Assembly: GCA_003163855.1 (NCBI GenBank)
Contig: PLRJ01000048.1
Location: 1 to 49,572, forward strand
From: Bryobacterales bacterium
GTDB taxonomy: Bacteria > Acidobacteriota > Terriglobia > Bryobacterales > Bryobacteraceae
DNA: 49,572 nucleotides
Reading direction: 5' to 3'
The notes under the pieces were generated by a model, which searched no databases, was not told the DNA's origin, and was given only the letters and a program-made list of their open reading frames with translations. The translations under genes were made by a program, and so were the position numbers. Below are positions 43,815 to 49,572 of the stretch, one piece after another. Every line of letters starts with the position of its first letter. The first letter of the stretch is position 1.

Positions 43815-44964
43815 TACTCGATCTTTTCATGAACAGCGATTCGCCAAGCGGAACGGCGCTCAGGAAACTGACGATTTGTTCGGAGGCGCAACCTTCGCCG
43901 TAGGGATTTTTCATTCCGCTCAGTCCCCCTCGAAATTCTTTGCTGGCGGCGATGTTGATGTTCTCCAGAATGGCAGCTGCATCTGCCGGAGCATCCAACA
44001 CATTGCGGCCACGTTCGCGGCCTTGCTGGCGTATTCCTACATTCACCACAGGTGTGGCAAAGGAGGCTGCCTCCATGATGCCGCTGCTGGAATTTCCAAT
44101 CAGCAAATGCGCGTTGCGAAGAAGGCTCCAGTAAGTGATTGGATCGAGATTAATAAAGATCTTTGAATCGGGCCGAGTTTGGCAGAAGGCTCTGGTCCGC
44201 TCGATCAAGCTGCGGCTTCCGGCGTCCGCATTCGGGTAGCAGAAGAAGGGCCGTATAGCGGTCGTACGCAACGCTTCAAACAGCGCTGTTGTCTCGCGAG
44301 TTGTGTCGCGAGCAATGGTAACCGGATGATATCCGACTAAGGAGAATGGCACACCCAGATCGACCCCGAGTTCGCTCTCAAGTTGGTCAGGAGCTTTGAG
44401 ACCGCTGCGGCGGAGGTGATCGAGCGAAGGACTCCCTACTCGGTGGACACGCCATGGCTCTTCTCCAAACGCAATGACGCGCGCACGGGCGGCCTCGGTA
44501 GATGTGAAATGCACATGGCTCAGCTTCGTCAACGCATTGCGAATAGAATCGTCAATGGCGCCTTCACTGATTTCACCTCCTTCAATGTGGGCAATCGGGA
44601 TGCGGAGAGCGACGGCCACCATGGCTGGCGCGAGCATTTCATAGCGGTCGGCAATGATCAACAAAATGTCAGGCCGCATCTGGCCGAGACAATCCGCCAG
44701 ACTCAATGTAGCCAGCCCGATGGTTTTGGCCATGCCCACGTCGCTATCGGAACTGAGCAGGCATTCGATGCGGGAATGGATGGAGAAGCCGTCCTTTTCA
44801 ATTTGGCGTACCGTGTGGCCGAACTCGGGCGAGAGGTGAGGTCCAAGGGCAATGAGCTGGAGGTTGATCTCAGGATGCGAGGCGAGATCTCGCAGCGGCC
44901 AGTAGAGATGGCTGTAGTCGGCCCGCGAGGTTGTCACGACGGCGATGGTCCTGGGCATTGTCAC
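43798..44964 (-). CDS. UDP-N-acetylglucosamine 2-epimerase, hydrolysing type (NeuC/LegG-like)
   Basis: 388 residues. N-terminal TTSRADYSHLYWPLRDL is typical of NeuC/LegG; further marks are LIIADRYEMLAPA, AHIEGGEISEGAIDDSIRNA, and LIGNSSSGIMEAASFATPVVN with the nucleotide-binding SSSG. It releases UDP and epimerises C2 of an acetamido sugar, an intermediate step to sialic- or legionaminic-type acids. Its start overlaps the previous gene's stop by 4 bp (ATGA type). Trimmed to the overlap, it sits between the dehydratase and aminotransferase genes. Confidence 0.9.
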   Translation of the reverse strand: MTMPRTIAVVTTSRADYSHLYWPLRDLASHPEINLQLIALGPHLSPEFGHTVRQIEKDGFSIHSRIECLLSSDSDVGMAKTIGLATLSLADCLGQMRPDILLIIADRYEMLAPAMVAVALRIPIAHIEGGEISEGAIDDSIRNALTKLSHVHFTSTEAARARVIAFGEEPWRVHRVGSPSLDHLRRSGLKAPDQLESELGVDLGVPFSLVGYHPVTIARDTTRETTALFEALRTTAIRPFFCYPNADAGSRSLIERTRAFCQTRPDSKIFINLDPITYWSLLRNAHLLIGNSSSGIMEAASFATPVVNVGIRQQGRERGRNVLDAPADAAAILENINIAASKEFRGGLSGMKNPYGEGCASEQIVSFLSAVPLGESLFMKRSSSEFAY

Positions 44965-45995
44965 TGCTTGGCGCTAACTGACGCTCCCCTCATAATTAGC
45001 TCGCTTGGCACGTATTCGGGCACCGTGCATTTGAGAAGATCTAACACAGCAGGCAGGTTCCGATAACCGATATATGTGCGTAATCGCTGCATCAACTGGT
45101 CGCACTCTGCCGGAGGGAGTTTGGTTGTCTCCAGGGCAATCAGAGAACCGCGAACTGTCTCGTTCTCGGTTTCGTTGGGACCGATAAAATCCTCGCTCAC
45201 TTTTTCGCCTGGCCGCAGGCCGACGATTTCAATAGGGTAAGGACCATGCCCATTAACAAGGCTTTTGGCAAGATCGGCTATCCGAACCGGCTCTGGAAAA
45301 CGCGGCATCAGAATGCATCCATTCGCTCTGCAGGCGGCGGCATCGAGAATGGCTGTGACGGCCTGATCAACCGACATAAAGGAGCGAGTGGCATCCGGAT
45401 CGGTGATGGTCAGTGCTTTTCCGCGCGCGATTTGTCCGAGAAAAAGGGGTATGACGCTTCCGCTAGAACCGCTGATGTTGCACAATCGCACGGCATTCAT
45501 AGGCGAATCTGGCCGGCTTAGCGAAATGGTGATCAGTTCGGCCAGACGTTTAGATGCGCCCATCATGCTGTGCGGACGCACCGCCTTATCGGTAGAGACC
45601 AGAACGAGAGAGTCGCAACCATGAGCGACTGCAGCCCTCGCCAGAACGAAAGTTCCCACGGCGTTATTCATAAGCGCGGCGAACGGATTAAGTTCCATTA
45701 GTTCGACGTGTTTGAAAGCGGCGGCATGGAAAATCAGGTGCTTTCGCGATTCGGCGAAGAGGGAACCGACAAGCGTAGAGTCATTCACGCTTCCGGCGAC
45801 AGCCTGATAGGAGACGGAGGGAAAATCTGCGTCTAAGACACGCTTCAACTCAACAAGATTGTGCTCAGAAAGGTCGAGCAGGGTGAGAGATTGTGGGGCC
45901 CCGGCGGCAATCGCCTTCACCAGGGCCGAACCTATGTAGCCGCCCGCGCCGGTAACTAGTATATTTTTATCTGTGAAGGCCGGACGCGGGCTCAT
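44961..45995 (-). CDS. Nucleotide-sugar 4,6-dehydratase (FlaA1/CapD/LegB family)
   Basis: 344 residues. Rossmann start ILVTGAGGYIGSALVKAI, then FHAAAFKHVELMELNPF and LVSTDKAVRPHSMMGASKR, in which Met replaces the usual catalytic Tyr of extended SDRs, as known for FlaA1/CapD-type inverting or retaining dehydratases. GLRPGEKVSEDF closes the family pattern. It would turn UDP-GlcNAc into a 4-keto-6-deoxy sugar in the cytoplasm. First of three overlapping sugar genes; 23 bp behind the FAD monooxygenase gene, so possibly read with it. Confidence 0.9.
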   Translation of the reverse strand: MSPRPAFTDKNILVTGAGGYIGSALVKAIAAGAPQSLTLLDLSEHNLVELKRVLDADFPSVSYQAVAGSVNDSTLVGSLFAESRKHLIFHAAAFKHVELMELNPFAALMNNAVGTFVLARAAVAHGCDSLVLVSTDKAVRPHSMMGASKRLAELITISLSRPDSPMNAVRLCNISGSSGSVIPLFLGQIARGKALTITDPDATRSFMSVDQAVTAILDAAACRANGCILMPRFPEPVRIADLAKSLVNGHGPYPIEIVGLRPGEKVSEDFIGPNETENETVRGSLIALETTKLPPAECDQLMQRLRTYIGYRNLPAVLDLLKCTVPEYVPSELIMRGASVSAKQ

Positions 45996-46018
45996 GCTTT
46001 AAAAGTAACTTACGGCGC

Positions 46019-47662
46019 TCAGGCGCCGGAAGCGGACTTTTGAACCGGCATCAGGAGCCTATTCAGGTAGTCGGCCAACTGAGTATGATGATCCATACGG
46101 CCGCGGAAGGCGACATACATGTCGGGACGAATGAGATAGATGCATGGATCGGCAACACCGTACTGATCGTGAAGTTGGTTCATTGGGTCGAGTAGCACGG
46201 GCAACCCAGCCTGGGCGTTTTGAGCGACCGGAAACCCGCCATAGATGAGATACGGCCGCAGCGATTCCGGGAAGCGCGCCATTAGGTCAGTCCCGAGCCG
46301 GATGAACTGACCCAAGTCTGTCTGTTGAGGATGGGAACCCGAGAACAGAAGGAGGTTCCAATATGTGCCGCGCAGAACCTCGCGCAGAGGGAGGCATTCT
46401 TTGCCGGGCAGCTTGACAACATTTGCGTCGAGGATGCGATCGCCGGCGCGAGGTCCGTCGCTGCCGCCATATTCCTCAGTGATGGGGCCTTGACGATAGT
46501 TGATTTCGATTTCTTCGAGCGTGTTGCGCATCTTCTCGCGCACAAAACTGTTCGATAAGAGGATTGGTCCAAGCTGGCGCACAGCCGCGCGGCCCAGGTC
46601 GCCTGCTTTCAGGAGCTTTGTGTACGCCTCGTCCGTACCGCGCAAAAGGCTTTCGGCGATGGGGTGGCGCTCCGCCTGATAGGAATCGAGCAGGATAGGT
46701 TGCGCCTTGCCTTGCATCACTTGTGCAAGTTTCCATGCCAGATTGAAGGCATCCTGAATACTGGTGTTCATGCCCTGGCCACCAATGGGAACGTGTTCGT
46801 GGGCAGCGTCTCCCGCAATGAAGATGCGGTCTTTTCGATACGTCTTAGCGGCACGGTGATTTACCCGATAGAGAGCCACCCAGACCGGATCATACAGTTC
46901 CGCGTCAACGCCGCCCAACTCGTTCAGCGTTCGGTTTACTTCTTCAAGGGTGGTTGTCTTAACGGCCGCCCCAGGATCGGGAACGGAGATGAAGGTTCGT
47001 ACGATGCCACCCGGCATTTCGATAACCATCATGTAGCCTTTGTCGGTGAACCATAGATAGCTGCTGCCCGATGGCAGAGACCAGCGGATCTTGGAATCAG
47101 ACTGGATGAAGGCTTGGCCGGCGTAGGGGTTGCCTTCGAAATCGATGGAAGCTCCCTGTCGAGTGATGCTATGCGTGCCATCGGCGCCCAGAACGTAATG
47201 GGCACGCACCACCTCATCCGATCCATTCGGAAGGCGGAGGTTTACAGAGACTCCGTCTGAATCCTGCTGAATTTTGGTCGCTTCTGTCTGCCACTCAATC
47301 GAAACGCCAAGCTGGGACAAGTGCTGGTGGAGAAAGCGTTCGGTCACGTTCTGGCCCAGAATGATTGGATAAGGATGCGGGCTGTTGATGCCCTCCATCG
47401 ATCCGTGGCCCAGGTGTTTGCCGTAGCCGATGATGTCAACCCGCCGCATGGGAACGGCCGCGCGCTGAAGTTCGGCGCTCAGGCCCATCGCGTCCAGAAC
47501 TTCCTGTGTCCGCACGTGCAGGATCAAAGCCTTTGAGATCTCCTTGGTTCCCTGCGCCTTGTCTACAATTCGGCATGGAATGCCATAACGGGCCATTTCG
47601 CTGGCGAAAGTTAAGCCTACAGGTCCGGCGCCAATTACAACCACGCTTTTTGTTTCATTCAT
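46019..47662 (-). CDS. FAD-dependent aromatic monooxygenase (phenol/pentachlorophenol hydroxylase-like)
   Basis: 547 residues. FAD-binding VVVIGAGPVGLTFASEMARYG (GAGPVG at 11-16), the DG motif in VLGADGTHS and the GD motif in IFIAGDAAHEHVPIGGQGMNTS. The ~150-residue C-terminal part (from about 400) is the thioredoxin-like dimerisation domain seen in phenol hydroxylases and MhpA/TetX-like enzymes. It would hydroxylate a phenol-like compound using NAD(P)H and oxygen. Divergent from a MarR regulator across a 79-bp gap with a perfect 12-bp palindrome. Confidence 0.9.
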   Translation of the reverse strand: MNETKSVVVIGAGPVGLTFASEMARYGIPCRIVDKAQGTKEISKALILHVRTQEVLDAMGLSAELQRAAVPMRRVDIIGYGKHLGHGSMEGINSPHPYPIILGQNVTERFLHQHLSQLGVSIEWQTEATKIQQDSDGVSVNLRLPNGSDEVVRAHYVLGADGTHSITRQGASIDFEGNPYAGQAFIQSDSKIRWSLPSGSSYLWFTDKGYMMVIEMPGGIVRTFISVPDPGAAVKTTTLEEVNRTLNELGGVDAELYDPVWVALYRVNHRAAKTYRKDRIFIAGDAAHEHVPIGGQGMNTSIQDAFNLAWKLAQVMQGKAQPILLDSYQAERHPIAESLLRGTDEAYTKLLKAGDLGRAAVRQLGPILLSNSFVREKMRNTLEEIEINYRQGPITEEYGGSDGPRAGDRILDANVVKLPGKECLPLREVLRGTYWNLLLFSGSHPQQTDLGQFIRLGTDLMARFPESLRPYLIYGGFPVAQNAQAGLPVLLDPMNQLHDQYGVADPCIYLIRPDMYVAFRGRMDHHTQLADYLNRLLMPVQKSASGA

Positions 47663-47681
47663 AGTTCCCTCTTTTAATTAG

Positions 47682-47693
47682 TTCAAGCTTGAA
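47682..47693. promoter_or_regulatory. MarR-type operator palindrome
   Basis: TTCAAGCTTGAA, a perfect 12-bp palindrome, lies in the 79-bp gap between the monooxygenase and the marR gene, flanked by AT-rich sequence (ATTAG and ATAAT). Location and form fit a MarR-family site controlling both genes. Confidence 0.6.
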
Positions 47694-47741
47694 ATAATAT
47701 CATTAAACGCCGGGTACTGTTGCTAAATTGAGGCAAGGTCC

Positions 47742-48203
47742 ATGAAAGATAACAATGGCGGGTTGGAGAGTGTCTTAGCGCCGGACAATTTGCCGGCGCA
47801 GATGAGGGTGCTGGTCCAGTTACTTACGCGCCGGTTTCAGGAGGTTATCTTGCCCTATGACATTACGCCATTGCACTGGGGGATTTTGTGCTGTTTGTGG
47901 CGGGAGGACGGGTTAACGACCCGGGCGATTGTAGATCAACTGGCTCAATTGGGCGGGACAGTGACGGTCGGCTTGGACTCGATGGAAAAGAGGAGACTGG
48001 TCCGGCGCTGCCCGGATGAAAAGGACAAGCGCATTTCAAGGATTTGGCTGACAAGGCGAGGCGCAAACCTGGAGGGCAAGATTGTGCCCGTAGTGAAAAC
48101 CTTCATGGGCAGGATTTTCTCGTGCCTGAGTGAGCAAGAACATCAGGATTTGGCCAGGCTGTTGGAACGGATGCAGGCACACGTGGAGGCGCTGGATTCG
48201 TGA
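47742..48203 (+). CDS. MarR family transcriptional regulator
   Basis: 153 residues. Helices at both ends form the dimer region (MRVLVQLLTRRFQEVILPYD; EQEHQDLARLLERMQAHVEA) around a winged helix: LTTRAIVDQLAQLGGTVTVG as recognition helix and the wing with RRCPDEKDKRISRIWLT (the conserved D-KR). Likely a phenolic-ligand repressor of the divergent monooxygenase gene and its own. Ends 7 bp before the convergent metH stop. Confidence 0.92.
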   Translation: MKDNNGGLESVLAPDNLPAQMRVLVQLLTRRFQEVILPYDITPLHWGILCCLWREDGLTTRAIVDQLAQLGGTVTVGLDSMEKRRLVRRCPDEKDKRISRIWLTRRGANLEGKIVPVVKTFMGRIFSCLSEQEHQDLARLLERMQAHVEALDS

Positions 48204-48210
48204 TTGCGTT

Positions 48211-49572
48211 TTAGTCGTTCAGTTGGTACTCGAGCACCGGAGTCGCCGCTACTGGTTCGTAATTCAGATTCGGGCCAAGCCACCGTTCCACTTCTTCCAC
48301 CGTCATGCCTTTGCGCTGGTGATAGTCGATCACCTGATCGCGGTCTATTTTGCCAAGGTCGAAATAGCGGGCTTGCGGGTGCGCGAAGTAGATTCCGCTA
48401 ACGCTGGATCCCGGCCACATCGCGAACGACTCGGTAATCAGCATGCCGGTGTTTTCTTCGACATCCAGCAGGCTCCAGATCGTTCCCTTCTCGGTGTGAT
48501 CGGGGCAGGAGGGATAGCCGGGTGCGGGGCGGATGCCGCGATATTTTTCGTGGATGAGATCGGCGCTGCTCAGGTTCTCCGCCCGGCCGTAGCCCCACTC
48601 TTCGCGCACTTTCTTATGCAGGCATTCAGCGAAGGCTTCGGCCAGGCGGTCGGCCAGCGCCTCGGCCATGATCGCGCTGTAGTCGTCGTTTTCAGCTTTG
48701 AAGCGCTGGCAGACTGCTTTCAGCCCGATGCCGGTCGTGACCGCGAACGCTCCAATGTGGTCGGGCAGCGCGCTTTCTTTGGGAGCGATGAAATCAGCCA
48801 GCGACCGGCAAGGCTCGCTTCCTTCGCGATTGGATTGCTGGCGCAGGAAGTGGAACCGTTCAAGGACACCGCTGCGCGTCGCGCTGGTGTAGAGCTCGAC
48901 GTCATCCGCCACGGCATTGGCCGGGAAGAGGCCGTAGACGCCCCGCGCCGTAAGTAGCTTTTCGTTGACAATGACGTCTAAGAGCGCCTTGGCCTCGGCA
49001 AAAATCTGCGTTGCTTGCGCGCCATATTTTTCGTTATCCAGGATGCGCGGGTAGGTGCCCTTAAGACCCCAGGTTTGAAAGAACGGCGACCAGTCGATGA
49101 ACTCGCGCAGCCTGGCTAGCGGGAAGTTGTCGAGCACGCGCACGCCAGTGAAAGCAGGCGCGGCGATGTCTTCGGCGCGCCACTGGATGGGGCTCCGGCG
49201 CGCGCGCGCGGCCGGCAGCCCGACAATGCTCTGTTTAGGCGCGGAGTGGTTCTTGCGAAGCGTGTCGTAGTCGGCGCGATGCTGGGCGATGAAGGCTTCT
49301 TTGCCATCGTCACTCAGCAGGCTGGTAGTGACGGGGACAGCGCGGCTGGCGTCCAGCACATGCACCACGGGCTGGCTGTAATGCGGGGCGATTTTGATGG
49401 CCGTGTGGGCCCGGCTGGTGGTGGCGCCGCCCACCAGCAGCGGCAGTTTAAAACCCTGCCGTTCCATCTCTTTCGCAACATGAACCATCTCATCCAGCGA
49501 CGGAGTGATAAGACCACTGAGGCCAATAAGGTCCGCCTTTTCCAGCCTGGCCCGTTCGAGAATTTTTTCGCA
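48211..49572 (-). CDS. metH: Cobalamin-dependent methionine synthase MetH, C-terminal part (5' end beyond window edge)
   Basis: The frame is open to the window edge; the first visible residues LIGLSGLITPSLDEMVHVAK and LLVGGATTSRAHTA are the last part of the B12-binding domain. The AdoMet reactivation domain follows: YGRAENLSSADLIHEKYRGI, then RPAPGYPSCPDHTEKGTIW, the SAM-binding signature, and SGIYFAHPQARYFDLGKID. The enzyme methylates homocysteine from methyltetrahydrofolate through methylcobalamin. The catalytic N-terminal domains and the B12 His motif are outside the window. Confidence 0.97.
   Translation of the reverse strand, partial: CEKILERARLEKADLIGLSGLITPSLDEMVHVAKEMERQGFKLPLLVGGATTSRAHTAIKIAPHYSQPVVHVLDASRAVPVTTSLLSDDGKEAFIAQHRADYDTLRKNHSAPKQSIVGLPAARARRSPIQWRAEDIAAPAFTGVRVLDNFPLARLREFIDWSPFFQTWGLKGTYPRILDNEKYGAQATQIFAEAKALLDVIVNEKLLTARGVYGLFPANAVADDVELYTSATRSGVLERFHFLRQQSNREGSEPCRSLADFIAPKESALPDHIGAFAVTTGIGLKAVCQRFKAENDDYSAIMAEALADRLAEAFAECLHKKVREEWGYGRAENLSSADLIHEKYRGIRPAPGYPSCPDHTEKGTIWSLLDVEENTGMLITESFAMWPGSSVSGIYFAHPQARYFDLGKIDRDQVIDYHQRKGMTVEEVERWLGPNLNYEPVAATPVLEYQLND

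Noticed and set aside
44383..45066. 227-codon plus-strand open frame opposite the sugar genes
   Set aside because: Antisense to two well-supported genes and without any family features.
48130..48957. 275-codon plus-strand open frame opposite metH
   Set aside because: metH on the minus strand is unmistakable; this frame also runs through the end of the marR gene.

Overview
The window looks like chromosomal DNA of an Acidobacteriota bacterium, most likely of the Solibacter/Bryobacter type. This rests on gene content: two very large Oar-type TonB-dependent receptors with an N-terminal carboxypeptidase-regulatory-like domain, a CRTAC1/ASPIC-UnbV beta-propeller protein, secreted S9 and M14 peptidases, a ThuA-domain protein, and a TAT-exported sugar isomerase/epimerase-type TIM barrel. 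The taxonomic call is inference; no rRNA, tRNA, insertion sequence, prophage or CRISPR array was seen. Coding density is very high, and four convergent gene pairs share their last 4 bp so that the two stop codons overlap.

Layout. 1-7.7 kb is housekeeping: the 3' end of typA, hpnE (hydroxysqualene dehydroxylase) overlapping a fused anthranilate synthase trpE(G), a small coiled-coil-like gene, an M16 protease divergent from rlmN, then a small membrane protein preceded by a decayed ECF sigma-factor gene. 7.7-10 kb holds a ThuA-domain lipoprotein/secreted protein, a VTT (DedA-like) membrane protein and a possible NlpC/P60-like protein. 10-17.7 kb is a three-gene peptide-use cluster on the minus strand: M14 carboxypeptidase-like, S9 peptidase and an Oar-type receptor, with a strong promoter and a near-perfect palindrome in front of the S9 gene. 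17.7-20 kb has an aminotransferase preceded by what looks like a structured leader ending in an intrinsic terminator, plus two small genes. 20-23 kb carries a Gfo/Idh/MocA oxidoreductase, homocysteine S-methyltransferase and TIM-barrel operon, and ppa. 23.5-26 kb has an HD hydrolase, an MHS-type transporter and a DUF2383 four-helix protein.

26-40 kb is the signalling and outer-membrane region. It has a hybrid kinase with duplicated OB-like periplasmic modules; an operon of CRTAC1 protein, a 38-residue membrane peptide and an 82-residue pentapeptide-periodic protein; a second Oar-type receptor separated from CRTAC1 by a 15-bp-stem terminator; a divergent GntR/LacI-type regulator; and a second hybrid kinase whose membrane domain carries all the ethylene/copper-binding residues of plant ETR1, facing a stand-alone response regulator.

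40-49.6 kb is metabolic: a SnoaL/SDR/flavin-reductase operon, a methyltransferase, a three-gene set resembling nonulosonic-acid precursor synthesis (4,6-dehydratase, hydrolysing 2-epimerase, aminotransferase) placed 23 bp behind a phenol-hydroxylase-type FAD monooxygenase, the divergent MarR regulator with a palindromic operator, and the C-terminal part of cobalamin-dependent methionine synthase running off the right edge.
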